This document shows, in pieces, positions 25,172 through 34,229 of a stretch of 64,000 bases of DNA (position 1 is the stretch's first letter; the number at the start of each line of letters is the position of its first letter). The notes under the pieces were generated by a model, which saw only the letters and a program-made list of their open reading frames with translations, was not told where the DNA came from and did not search any database. Source of the stretch: Aquisediminimonas sp031376385. Lineage in GTDB: Bacteria > Pseudomonadota > Alphaproteobacteria > Sphingomonadales > Sphingomonadaceae. The stretch covers positions 1 through 64,000 of the forward strand of contig JANMDQ010000027.1 of assembly GCA_031376385.1 (NCBI GenBank), written 5' to 3'. Both the position numbers and the translations under genes were made by a program.

Positions 25172-25993
25172 ATGACAGACTATCAAACCGTAACCGCCGA
25201 AACTCGCCACGCCCGTGATGGGGCGATAAAGCTTCACGGGCCGGACGGCTTTGCCGGAATGCGCAAGGCGGGGGCGTTGTCGGCGCAGATCCTTGATGCG
25301 CTGACGTCCTTCATTTTACCCGGCATTACGACCGAGGAAATTGACAATCTGGTGTTGCGGATGACGCTGGAGGCAGGGGCTTTGCCCGCGACGCTGGGGT
25401 ATCGCGGCTATACCCATAGCTGCTGCACGTCGATCAACCATGTCGTGTGCCACGGCATACCGGGGCCTAAACGGCTGCAATCGGGCGATATCGTCAATGT
25501 GGATGTCACCAGTATCATTGACGGCTGGCACGGCGATACCAACCGCACCTATCTGGTCGGTGATGTGCCGATCAAAGCGCGGCGATTGGTGGAAGTCACT
25601 TACGAAGCCATGATGATGGGCATTGAGCAAGCCCGCCCCGGCAATACACTGGGCGATGTGGCGAGTGCGATCCAGCGTCACGCGGAAAAGCACCGTTACG
25701 GCGTCGTCCGCGATTTCTGCGGCCACGGCATCGGGCGGTTGTTCCATGACGCCCCTGAAGTTGTCCACGCGGGCCGGGCGGGCACGGGGCCAGAGCTTCG
25801 CCCCGGCATGTTCTTCACCATTGAACCCATGGTCAACATTGGCCGGGCCGATACCAAAGTGCTGGATGATGGCTGGACGGCGGTAACGCGGGATCGGTCT
25901 CTATCGGCGCAATTTGAACATAGCATTGGCATCACCGACGGCGCGCCAGAGATTTTCACCAAGAGCCTTAACGGGCTGGACTGCCCCTCTTGA
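25172..25993 (+). CDS. map: type I methionine aminopeptidase
   Basis: Map removes the initiator Met from nascent proteins. The 273-residue product has all five metal ligands: the two Asp in VNVDVTSIIDGWHGDTNRT, the His in GHGIGRLFHDAPEV, and Glu in FTIEPMVN and QFEHSIGIT. About 20 extra residues precede the catalytic domain. The leader carries two sequence blocks shared with mrcA. The stop overlaps a TTG that opens a short signal-peptide-like frame. Confidence 0.95.
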   Translation: MTDYQTVTAETRHARDGAIKLHGPDGFAGMRKAGALSAQILDALTSFILPGITTEEIDNLVLRMTLEAGALPATLGYRGYTHSCCTSINHVVCHGIPGPKRLQSGDIVNVDVTSIIDGWHGDTNRTYLVGDVPIKARRLVEVTYEAMMMGIEQARPGNTLGDVASAIQRHAEKHRYGVVRDFCGHGIGRLFHDAPEVVHAGRAGTGPELRPGMFFTIEPMVNIGRADTKVLDDGWTAVTRDRSLSAQFEHSIGITDGAPEIFTKSLNGLDCPS

Positions 25994-26070
25994 ATTGGGC
26001 TGCCGCTGCTGTGCTGGCTGTCGTGGCCCTCCACGCACCTGCGCATGCGGCTGACCATCCGCGAAAATGA
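25990..26070 (+). pseudogene. possible remnant of a secreted-protein gene
   Basis: From TTG 25990 the frame reads MNWAAAAVLAVVALHAPAHA then ADHPRK and stops. This is a textbook signal peptide with an AHA cleavage site but no mature protein. A +1 shift continues for about 15 codons. It overlaps the map stop, as a downstream operon gene would. Either a decayed gene or chance; confidence is low. Confidence 0.3.
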
Positions 26071-26214
26071 TTTGATGATCGCTGGTGGGCGCGGCGCTGA
26101 TAGTCGCAATGGCTAGCGACAAGATCGTCGGTGGAACGCCTGATGTCTATGATTGACAAACGCAGGTTCGATGAGGGAAAGGGAGAATAGGGAAGGCACA
26201 GCAGAAAGTGCATC

Positions 26215-27831
26215 GTGACCGTGCGTCCTCCTTCCCCGCAATCCTCCCGCCAACGCGGTTTTCTTGGCTTTGTTGAACGGGCCGGAAATGTGTTGCCGGA
26301 ACCGGCGATGATTTTCGTTTGGTTGATTCTGTTCCTCATGCTCTTGTCGACCGTTGGAGCTGCGCTTGGCTGGTCTGCGTCTGTGAATTATTCCGGAGAC
26401 AAAGCCCCTGATTTCGCAACGCTTGAAGGTGGCGTCCTCACCTACGGCGCGCAAAGCCTTTTCAATGAAGCCAACATTGGCAAATTGTTGACAGAAATGC
26501 CCAAGACACTGACGGGCTTTGCGCCGCTCGGTCTTGTGCTGGTGATGGTCTTTGGGGCCGCAGTGGCAGAGCGGGCGGGGCTGTTTTCAGCCCTAATCCG
26601 GGCGTCGCTCCGCAATGCGCCCAAGGCGGCGTTGACGCCGATTGTGGCGTTGATCGGGATGGTCTCCCACCATGCGTCTGATGCGGCTTATGTGGTGTTC
26701 ATACCGCTGGCCGCGCTCATTTTCGCAGCGGTTGGGAGACATCCTCTCGCTGGGTTGGCAACGGCTTTTGCTGCTGTATCTGGCGGTTTTGCAGGCAACA
26801 TCACCCCGGGGCAGTTTGATGTGCTGCTGTTCGGCTTCACGCAGGAAGCCGCACGGATTATTCAGCCGGACTGGACAATGAACCCGCTTGGCAATTGGTG
26901 GTTCATTCTTTCAATCGTCATTTTGTTCGTACCGATCATTTGGTTCATCACCGACAAAGTGATTGAGCCGCGCCTTGGCAAATGGGGGAGCGAGCCTGAT
27001 GATGAGATGAAGGCGGAGCTCGCCAAATCGGCTGTGACCGATGAGGAGCGTAAGGGCCTGCGCCGCGCCGGCCTCGCAGTGTTGGCCATTGTGGCTGTCT
27101 TTGCGGCCTTCACACTGATCCCCGGCTATACCCCGTTAATTGATGAGACAAAGACGGGCGGCGCGCAGTTGCAACCTTTTTACAGTGCGCTTGTCGGTGG
27201 CTTCTTTGCGATGTTCCTCGCCACTGGCATTGCGTTTGGGACTGGCACCGGAACGATTAAATCTTACCGAGACGTCCTGACCATGATGACCGAAGGCGCG
27301 CGTACGATGGCCCCTTATATCATCTTTGCCTTTTTTGCTGCGCATTTTGTGGCGATGTTTAACTGGTCTCGGTTGGGGCCAATTGCGGCGATCAATGGTG
27401 CAGAAATGCTGAAATCAATGGATCTTCCCGCGCCGCTTCTGCTGGTCAGTGTGCAGGGATTTTCGTCATTGCTCGATCTGTTCATTGGCTCAGCCTCAGC
27501 GAAATGGAGCGCAATGGCACCCGTTGTCGTGCCTATGTTCATGCTCCTTGGCATCAGCCCGGAAATGACGACAGCGGCGTACCGAATGGGGGATAGCTAT
27601 ACCAACATCATGACGCCGCTGATGAGCTATTTTCCCCTGATCCTTGGATTTGCGCGGCGGTGGGATTCGTCGGTGGGCGTGGGGTCACTGCTCGCCTTGA
27701 TGTTGCCGTTCGCGTTGTGCTTCATGGCATCCGGATTGGCGCTTACGGCGACATGGGTGGCCATGGATTGGCCACTGGGGCCCGGAGCACAGGTATTTTA
27801 CAAAGTTCCCGGCGAAGCGTTGAGAAAGTAA
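26215..27831 (+). CDS. AbgT family transporter
   Basis: A 538-residue inner membrane protein of the AbgT family, known for import of p-aminobenzoyl-glutamate and, in some members, export of sulfonamides. Matching segments include FLGFVERAGNVLPEPAMIF, GFAPLGLVLVMVFGAAVAER, the re-entrant HHASDAAYVVFIPLAA, and SASAKWSAMAPVVVPMFM, with MGDSYTNIMTPLMSYF near the end. The GTG at 26215 gives a short basic N-terminus. PII, glnA and a secreted M20 peptidase follow. Confidence 0.9.
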   Translation: MTVRPPSPQSSRQRGFLGFVERAGNVLPEPAMIFVWLILFLMLLSTVGAALGWSASVNYSGDKAPDFATLEGGVLTYGAQSLFNEANIGKLLTEMPKTLTGFAPLGLVLVMVFGAAVAERAGLFSALIRASLRNAPKAALTPIVALIGMVSHHASDAAYVVFIPLAALIFAAVGRHPLAGLATAFAAVSGGFAGNITPGQFDVLLFGFTQEAARIIQPDWTMNPLGNWWFILSIVILFVPIIWFITDKVIEPRLGKWGSEPDDEMKAELAKSAVTDEERKGLRRAGLAVLAIVAVFAAFTLIPGYTPLIDETKTGGAQLQPFYSALVGGFFAMFLATGIAFGTGTGTIKSYRDVLTMMTEGARTMAPYIIFAFFAAHFVAMFNWSRLGPIAAINGAEMLKSMDLPAPLLLVSVQGFSSLLDLFIGSASAKWSAMAPVVVPMFMLLGISPEMTTAAYRMGDSYTNIMTPLMSYFPLILGFARRWDSSVGVGSLLALMLPFALCFMASGLALTATWVAMDWPLGPGAQVFYKVPGEALRK

Positions 27832-27973
27832 GGGAGCGAGTCGCTTTATGATCGATAGGCTCCTTGGAAGAACTGCCTTAATTTAGGGCAACATAAACGA
27901 CAGATGCCAACTATTTGTGCAACTGTGCGAGCCTCGCCTCGCGAAAACGACCGCAACCTTGCGTTAGGGCACT

Positions 27974-27988
27974 TGGCACGCTTATTGT
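27974..27988 (+). promoter_or_regulatory. sigma-54 (-24/-12) promoter of glnB-glnA
   Basis: TGGCACG-CTTA-TTGT matches the sigma-54 consensus (TGGCACG-N4-TTGC), with GG at 27975-27976 and GT at 27987-27988 separated by 10 bases. It lies 35 bases before ATG 28023. PII-glnA operons are classic NtrC/sigma-54 targets. A clear NtrC palindrome was not found upstream. Confidence 0.75.
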
Positions 27989-28022
27989 AGCTGCAGCATC
28001 ATAACAGGGGGCCGTTCTCGCC

Positions 28023-28361
28023 ATGAAAAAGATCGAAGCGATCATCAAGCCGTTCAAGCTGGACGATGTGAAGGAGGCTCTTCACGAAGTCGGCGTCAGC
28101 GGCATTACAGTGACAGAGGCGAAGGGCTTTGGCCGTCAAAAGGGTCATACGGAACTGTACCGCGGTGCAGAATATGTCGTCGATTTTCTGCCCAAGGTGA
28201 AGCTTGAAATCTTCGTCGAAGATTCGATGGCCGCCCGCGTGGTGGAGGCGATTGCTGCCGCTGCGCAAACTGGCCGGATCGGCGATGGCAAGATTTTCGT
28301 CATGCCTGTGGAAAGCGCGCTGCGCATCCGCACCGGCGAAAAAGACAACGACGCGATTTAA
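28023..28361 (+). CDS. glnB: nitrogen regulatory protein P-II
   Basis: PII senses 2-oxoglutarate and ATP/ADP and signals nitrogen status to the GlnE/NtrB machinery. The 112-residue product is canonical: MKKIEAIIKPFKLDDVKEAL, the T-loop HTELYRGAEYVVDF with uridylylation site Y51, and VEDSMAARVVEAIAAAAQTGRIGDGKIFV. Being directly ahead of glnA supports GlnB rather than GlnK, which usually sits beside amtB. Confidence 0.97.
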   Translation: MKKIEAIIKPFKLDDVKEALHEVGVSGITVTEAKGFGRQKGHTELYRGAEYVVDFLPKVKLEIFVEDSMAARVVEAIAAAAQTGRIGDGKIFVMPVESALRIRTGEKDNDAI

Positions 28362-28417
28362 TCTCACGCGTCACACAACAACCAACACACAACAACCCAA
28401 AGAAGGAAGACGATATA

Positions 28418-29830
28418 ATGGCCAATAAGCCTGCTGATATTTTGAAAATGATCAAGGACCAGGAAATCGAATGGGTCGATGTCCGTTTTACTGACCCAAA
28501 GGGCAAGTGGCAGCATCTGACCATGTGTTCCGGCGTGATTGGCGAAGATGAATTGACAGACGGCCTGATGTTTGACGGGTCATCCATCGAGGGCTGGAAA
28601 GCCATCAACGAAAGCGACATGATCCTGAAGCCTGATCTGGATGCGGTTTATATCGATCCGTTCTCAGCGACCCCGATGATGATCTTGTTCTGCGACATTG
28701 TAGAGCCTTCGACCGGTGAGCTTTACAGCCGCGACCCTAGGTCGACTGCCAAACGCGCAGAGGCTTATCTGAAAACCACTGGCATTGGCGACACTGTCTA
28801 CGTTGGCCCCGAAGCTGAATTTTTCATGTTCGATGATGTGCGGTTCGAAAATAGCTACAACACATCCTATTACAAAATCGACGATATCGAACTGCCGACC
28901 AATACCGGCACCAAATATGAAGGCGGCAATCTGGGCCACCGTCCGCGTGCCAAGGGTGGTTACTTCCCAGTTGCGCCTGTCGACTCAGCCGTTGATATTC
29001 GCGGTGAAATGGTGTCGACCATGCTCGAAATGGGTCTTCCCATGGACAAGCATCACCACGAAGTTGCCGCCGCTCAGCATGAGCTTGGCCTGACGTTCGG
29101 GACGCTGACCACAACGGCAGACCGGATGCAGATCTACAAATATGTCGTGCATCAAGTGGCAGCTGCCTACGGCAAGACCGCAACCTTCATGCCAAAGCCA
29201 ATCAAGGAAGATAATGGCAGCGGCATGCACACCCATTTGTCGATCTGGAATGGCAGTGAGCCTTTGTTTGCAGGTAATGGCTATGCTGGTCTGTCTGACA
29301 TGTGCCTCTATTTCATTGGTGGCATCATCAAGCACGCAAAGTCGATCAACGCATTCTCCAACCCATCAACCAACAGCTACAAGCGTCTGGTGCCGGGCTA
29401 TGAAGCGCCTGTGTTGCTCGCCTACTCCGCGCGTAACCGCTCCGCCTCGTGCCGCATTCCCTACGGCGCAGGCACAAAGGCCAAGCGCGTTGAAGTCCGC
29501 TTCCCCGATGCGATGGCCAACCCGTATCTCTGCTATGCTGCCCTGTTCATGGCGGGCCTCGATGGGATCGAAAACAAGATCCATCCCGGCGAGGCGATGG
29601 ACAAGAACCTTTATGACTTGCCACCAGAAGAGCTAGCCCAAGTGCCCACCGTCTGCGGATCGCTCCGCGAAGCACTGGAATCGCTTGAGTCCGATCACGC
29701 CTATTTGCTGAAAGGTGATGTGTTCACCAAGGATCAGATCGACAGCTATATCGACCTGAAGATGGAAGATGTCGCTCGTTGGGAAATGACACCAAGCCCT
29801 GTTGAATTTGACATGTATTACAGCGCGTAA
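28418..29830 (+). CDS. glnA: glutamine synthetase type I
   Basis: GlnA makes glutamine from glutamate and ammonia. The 470-residue product has the beta-grasp LTDGLMFDGSSIEGWKAI, catalytic GPEAEFFMFD, KHHHEVAAAQHELG, the NPSTNSYKRLVPGYEAP loop and the adenylylation site in NLYDLPPEEL, marking it as the GSI-beta form controlled by GlnE. An AAGGAAG ribosome site lies at 28402. It follows glnB on the sigma-54 transcript and ends at a strong terminator. Confidence 0.98.
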   Translation: MANKPADILKMIKDQEIEWVDVRFTDPKGKWQHLTMCSGVIGEDELTDGLMFDGSSIEGWKAINESDMILKPDLDAVYIDPFSATPMMILFCDIVEPSTGELYSRDPRSTAKRAEAYLKTTGIGDTVYVGPEAEFFMFDDVRFENSYNTSYYKIDDIELPTNTGTKYEGGNLGHRPRAKGGYFPVAPVDSAVDIRGEMVSTMLEMGLPMDKHHHEVAAAQHELGLTFGTLTTTADRMQIYKYVVHQVAAAYGKTATFMPKPIKEDNGSGMHTHLSIWNGSEPLFAGNGYAGLSDMCLYFIGGIIKHAKSINAFSNPSTNSYKRLVPGYEAPVLLAYSARNRSASCRIPYGAGTKAKRVEVRFPDAMANPYLCYAALFMAGLDGIENKIHPGEAMDKNLYDLPPEELAQVPTVCGSLREALESLESDHAYLLKGDVFTKDQIDSYIDLKMEDVARWEMTPSPVEFDMYYSA

Positions 29831-29857
29831 GCTAGGGGCAGTCCCTACTTTTATCGG

Positions 29858-29893
29858 AAAGGCCCGGAAGGAAACTTCCGGGCCTTTTCTTTT
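29858..29893 (+). terminator. intrinsic terminator of glnB-glnA
   Basis: A perfect 12-bp stem, AAGGCCCGGAAG (29859-29870) with its complement (29875-29886), closes a GAAA tetraloop and runs into TTTTCTTTT. It is the clearest terminator in the window and lies 29 bases after the glnA stop. Confidence 0.95.
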
Positions 29894-29937
29894 GGCGGCG
29901 AGCGCGGCAAAGTTCAGCGATAATAAAGGAGCTTTCC

Positions 29938-31248
29938 ATGTCCCTCTTCCTCCGCGCCGCTTTCCTCTCAACGGCACTTGCTATTGCAACTCCGGCACTC
30001 GCCCAACTGTCCACCGCGGAGCAAAAAATGGCGGCCACAGTGGACGCCGAATATGAACGCCATGTCGCTCTGCTGGAAAAAATGGTGAACCAGAACAGCG
30101 GCACAATGAATTTTGCGGGCGTAGAAGCCGTCAGCCAGATGATGCGGGCAGAGCTGGAGCCGCTGGGCTTCACGGTCGTTTGGAAGCCGATGCCACAGGC
30201 GAAGCGCGCCGGGCATCTGATCGCGACGAAAAAAGGCAAGGCTGGCACCAAGCGGCTGTTGCTGATCGCGCATCTTGATACTGTGTTTGAACTTGATAGC
30301 CCGTTTCAGAAATTTGTCCGCACTGGTGAAATGGGGGAGGGGCCGGGCGCGGGCGATGACAAAGGCGGCATGGTCGTCATGCTGTCTGCCCTGCGTGCGA
30401 TGAAAGCGGCGGGCACCCTGAAGAACGCGAATATCGAAATTCATATGACCGGGGATGAGGAAGACGCAGGCGAGCCGATTGAGGCCGCGCGGGCGGACCT
30501 TATCGCTGCGGGCAAACGCAGTGATGCGGCCCTCGATTTTGAAGGGCTGTCGGTTCAGGATGGTAAGGATATGGGCAGCATCGCGCGCCGTTCCTCCAAC
30601 ACATGGACGCTAAGGACGGAGGGGAAAACGGGGCATAGTTCGGGTATTTTCAACCCTTCATCAGGCGATGGCGCGATTTATGAACTCACCCGGATCATCA
30701 GCCGCTTTCGCACAGAGCTTCCCGAAACCAACTTGACCTTCAACGTCGGCCTGATCGCGGGCGGGCAGGAATTGGAGGTTGACGCGCAGGGCATCCGCGC
30801 GACGGCAAAGGGCAAATCCAACATCATCCCCGGTCTCGCCTATGCCAAAGGCGATTTCCGCACCTTATCAGAGGATCAATCCGCCCGGGTGCGCGCCAAG
30901 ATGAAAGCCATTGTCGCGGCCAACGCGCCCCTGACCAGTGCCACTATCGCCTTCGACCCCGGCAGCTATCCAGCGATGGCCCCAACCGACGGCAACCGCG
31001 CGCTGCTCGCCAAACTGAACGGAGTGAATGCTGACCTCGGCCTGCCCCAAATGGAGCCGCTCGATCCCCTGCGGCGCGGCGCAGGCGACATCAGCTTCGT
31101 CGCGACGGATGTTGATGGCCTCGTCGGCCTGGGCCCCAACAGCCGAGGCGACCACGCGCCGGGCGAGACAGTTGATCTGAACAGCATGAAACGTCAGGCC
31201 AAGCGGGCGGCAGTGCTAATGACGCGGTTGAGTGCGGAGCGGCGGTGA
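29938..31248 (+). CDS. secreted M20 family metallopeptidase (carboxypeptidase G2-like)
   Basis: A 436-residue zinc peptidase with a signal peptide (LSTALAIATPALAQ), hence periplasmic. Zinc ligands are visible in LLIAHLDTVF, GAGDDKGG and TGDEEDAGEP, with a late GDHAPGE His. The dimerisation insert contains KTGHSSGIF. The closest described type is glutamate carboxypeptidase (CPG2), which cleaves C-terminal glutamate from folates. Near an AbgT-type transporter and glnA, a role in releasing glutamate or scavenging p-aminobenzoyl-glutamate is attractive but inferred. Confidence 0.88.
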   Translation: MSLFLRAAFLSTALAIATPALAQLSTAEQKMAATVDAEYERHVALLEKMVNQNSGTMNFAGVEAVSQMMRAELEPLGFTVVWKPMPQAKRAGHLIATKKGKAGTKRLLLIAHLDTVFELDSPFQKFVRTGEMGEGPGAGDDKGGMVVMLSALRAMKAAGTLKNANIEIHMTGDEEDAGEPIEAARADLIAAGKRSDAALDFEGLSVQDGKDMGSIARRSSNTWTLRTEGKTGHSSGIFNPSSGDGAIYELTRIISRFRTELPETNLTFNVGLIAGGQELEVDAQGIRATAKGKSNIIPGLAYAKGDFRTLSEDQSARVRAKMKAIVAANAPLTSATIAFDPGSYPAMAPTDGNRALLAKLNGVNADLGLPQMEPLDPLRRGAGDISFVATDVDGLVGLGPNSRGDHAPGETVDLNSMKRQAKRAAVLMTRLSAERR

Positions 31249-31458
31249 GGGGGGGGCGATTGCTTATATTGCCAAATACGTAAGTTTTCTAAAGCATTGT
31301 TCCTAGACAAAAATCACGATGCAAAGGCATGCATCCAAGGCTAGTATTTTCAACGGCCTTGCTGGTTTGTGACAACGCGGGTCTTATATTTGCCGCTCAT
31401 TTGTCATGCTCCCGCCACTCCCCCGTCACAACCAACGTTTAGCGGCAAGGCTCCACAA

Positions 31459-33765
31459 ATGGGGTTTATCATGCGCTTTGCACCTTCCTTCGTCGTTCTT
31501 CTTGCTGCCTCCGTCAGCGTTCCCGCCACTGCCCAAACCACACCTGAAGAGGCTGACGCAAATAGCGGCGACATCATTGTGACAGCGCAGAAACGTGAAG
31601 AACGGCAAGTTGATGTGCCGATTACGCTGAGCGCAGTGAGTGGAGAGCGAATGAAGGAGTTGGGCGTTTCAGATCTCGATGAGCTTGCCTTTTACGTGCC
31701 TGGCCTGAACATACAGGAACAAAGCGCCAATAACCCGGGAATCGTAATACGCGGAATTACATCGGACTCTGGCTCCGCTCAGCAAGCTGCGCGTGTCACG
31801 CTCTATTACAACGGCGTTGATATTTCTCGGTCCCGCGGATCGTATCAGGATATTTATGATGTGGAGCGGATCGAAGTGGTCAAAGGCCCGCAAGCCACTC
31901 TGTTCGGCACTGCATCGGCGGTCGGCGCAATCAGCATCATTTCCGCGCGACCGAAGGAGGGCTTTTCCGCCTCTGCAACAGCGGGCCTTGGCAATTTTGA
32001 TCAGCGATTATTTGCAGGGCACCTGAATTTGGGGTCTAGCGCCGTCGCAGGTCGCTTTGCCTTCGCGTATAAAAAGCGCGATGGTTATGTGAATAATCTG
32101 GCACCAAGCCAAGATGATTTGAATGGCCAAGATCAGTTTGGCGGGCGGGGGTCACTACGGTTCAAGCCAAGCGATAATGTTACTGCCGACTTGATCCTCA
32201 CTTATGATCGTCAACGCAATCCCGGCACGGCGTTTGTGTCAAAGGCATTGCCCACTGCATCTGGCCCCGGCAATCCTTTTGGTGACGCATTTCTGGGCGG
32301 ATCGCCGCTGTCCGCTGCTACGCTTGGCGCGGCCAAGCTGGGGCTTAAGCGCGATGTTTATGATGGCAATTTGACGTTCAACTGGGAATTCTCAGACGAT
32401 TGGGCGCTTACTATGGTCAACGGATACCGCAAGTTCAATTCCCGCGAAGTGTTTGACGCTGATGGGTCTGCCGCCTGGTATCTGGAATTTGCCGAATTTG
32501 CGAAGGGTGATCAATTTAATCATGAAACCCGCTTTGCCTACACCAGCGATCGGTTTCGCGGATCATTCGGGTGGAATTTCTTCCGCGAAGACAGCATCCA
32601 GAATGTGCCCTTTTCAACTGAAGAAGGCACTTACTTGCAATGCGCTGCACGGCTGGTTCCGGGGCTTGCCTGTGTTGCGCCCAATGGCAGTGTGGCCGCA
32701 TCTGGCGCTACGGCGATCCTGACCGGCGGCAGAGCGACCGTCATCCCCTACACATCTGTTTTTGAAAATAGTGGCAAGAATGACAGCTATTCGATGTTTG
32801 GGGACGCGACGTGGGTTCCGACGCCGAAATTGGAAATAACGGCGGGTGTGCGCTTTCTGATTGAGAAGCGCCGGTCTGGGTTCTTTGCGCGACTACCGCG
32901 CTCTATCATAACGGGCGGTGCGTCCCTCATTCCGGGGCAAGTTGATACGGGCGGGCAGACGTTCCGCACTGAAGATAGCTTTCAGGCCGTCCTACCGCGG
33001 TTCAACTTGCTCTACCGGTTGAGCGACAGCGTGAACGCCTATGCCACGGTTTCGAAGGGCAGGCGGTCTGCCACGGTTCAACTTGGCGCACGCTCTACAG
33101 TTGGCGGGCCTGTGGCGAACTTCACGCCTGTTCTGGCAGAAAATGTATGGAATTATGAAATTGGTCTGAAAGGATCATCCGGCATAGTGTCCGGCTCTAT
33201 TGGTGCCTATTACCTGACCTATGATAATTTTCAGGTGAGCATCGTCCTCCCCACGGGCGTTACGCAAACTCAAAGCGCAGGCTCCGCCACCAACAAGGGT
33301 GTCGAGGCTGAAATCAGTATCCGTCCAGCCAAGTGGATTAGCGCCTTTGCCAATATCGGTTACATCGACGGCGGCATTGATGATAAACCAACAATCGCAC
33401 CCAATTTTCGGGGCGCAAAGTTCCGTCTGCAACCTGGCGTACAGGCGTCGGGAGGCTTCACGGTTGATGCCGATGTAGGGGGTGGCATCCGCTTCTTTGC
33501 AACTCCAACAGTGACATATCGCAGTCGGTTCTTCTTCGAAGTGCCTAACAATGTCGCCGTCTCGCAAGGGCCAGTGACACTGGTGAATGTTCGGGCGGGG
33601 ATCAGTTTTGCCGATGAGCGATTTGAAATTGCGGCGTTCGCGCGGAACTTGTTCAATAAGGACTATCTGCTTGATGCAGGCAACACAGGCGGCGCGTTTG
33701 GGATCCCAACCTTCATCCCGGCGGAGCCACGCCTATTCGGCGTTCAAATTTCAGGAAAGTTCTAG
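31459..33765 (+). CDS. TonB-dependent receptor
   Basis: An outer membrane receptor of about 768 residues. A signal peptide (VVLLAASVSVPATAQ) leads into a TonB box-like DIIVTAQKREER, the plug domain (VPGLNIQ, PGIVIRGI, VERIEVVKGPQATLFGTAS) and a beta-barrel that ends in the typical aromatic-rich strand RLFGVQISGKF. The start is MGFIMRF at 31459 or the inner ATG 31471; the in-frame ATG at 31369 gives an implausible head. The ligand is unknown; sphingomonad receptors of this kind often take up glycans or aromatic compounds. Confidence 0.93.
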   Translation: MGFIMRFAPSFVVLLAASVSVPATAQTTPEEADANSGDIIVTAQKREERQVDVPITLSAVSGERMKELGVSDLDELAFYVPGLNIQEQSANNPGIVIRGITSDSGSAQQAARVTLYYNGVDISRSRGSYQDIYDVERIEVVKGPQATLFGTASAVGAISIISARPKEGFSASATAGLGNFDQRLFAGHLNLGSSAVAGRFAFAYKKRDGYVNNLAPSQDDLNGQDQFGGRGSLRFKPSDNVTADLILTYDRQRNPGTAFVSKALPTASGPGNPFGDAFLGGSPLSAATLGAAKLGLKRDVYDGNLTFNWEFSDDWALTMVNGYRKFNSREVFDADGSAAWYLEFAEFAKGDQFNHETRFAYTSDRFRGSFGWNFFREDSIQNVPFSTEEGTYLQCAARLVPGLACVAPNGSVAASGATAILTGGRATVIPYTSVFENSGKNDSYSMFGDATWVPTPKLEITAGVRFLIEKRRSGFFARLPRSIITGGASLIPGQVDTGGQTFRTEDSFQAVLPRFNLLYRLSDSVNAYATVSKGRRSATVQLGARSTVGGPVANFTPVLAENVWNYEIGLKGSSGIVSGSIGAYYLTYDNFQVSIVLPTGVTQTQSAGSATNKGVEAEISIRPAKWISAFANIGYIDGGIDDKPTIAPNFRGAKFRLQPGVQASGGFTVDADVGGGIRFFATPTVTYRSRFFFEVPNNVAVSQGPVTLVNVRAGISFADERFEIAAFARNLFNKDYLLDAGNTGGAFGIPTFIPAEPRLFGVQISGKF

Positions 33766-34229
33766 CAGAATTGTTAGGTTCGCGCTGACAAGTCGCTTCA
33801 GAATATTTGACCGTCGGCGCGGAGGAAGGAACGGCGAGGGCCGCTATTGACATATCATAATGTTCTTCTATTGTTCCCACGTTCTTTAAAATTCTGTCAC
33901 CATGTGTGGCAGGTGGTAAATGATTTTGGTGTCGCCGTGCGCACACCCGATTTTTTGGTGCGGAGGGTGAAAGTTGGGAGTGCGAGAGGGGGGAAATCCG
34001 GCTCGTTAAATATGTGCGACTGGCACAACTTTCCTAAACTTTGGATCTGATGCTTAGGGAGAGTGTGTAGGGTTCAGGTGTGAACCAACTGTCAACTTAT
34101 TCAGGGTGCGAGGGCCGGAGCAGCATGTAACTGGAAAACCGCTCCCCCGCGAATTGCACAGGTTGACGTTCGCGTAAAAAGCCCCACATCAATCCTCACA
34201 CGTTTCACACGACTCATAGGAGAGAGATC
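33766..34229. other. 464-bp non-coding region
   Basis: No gene is supported. The stretch holds the 3' flank of the receptor gene and the upstream region of the aldehyde dehydrogenase gene. Its notable content is a third copy of the tandem TGTCA motif at 34073. GGAGAGAGATC at 34219 is the ribosome site of the next gene. Confidence 0.6.
34073..34098 (+). promoter_or_regulatory. tandem TGTCA motif, copy 3 (upstream of aldehyde dehydrogenase)
   Basis: Half-sites TGTGA (34079-34083) and TGTCA (34090-34094) are 11 bp apart. Over 25 bases it differs from copies 1 and 2 at three positions. It lies about 130 bases before ATG 34230. The companion block seen in copies 1 and 2 is absent here. Confidence 0.5.

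Noticed and set aside
24852..25175. 107-codon open frame before map
   Set aside because: It spans the conserved leader blocks and overlaps the map start. No family resemblance, and the same blocks before mrcA do not keep the frame.
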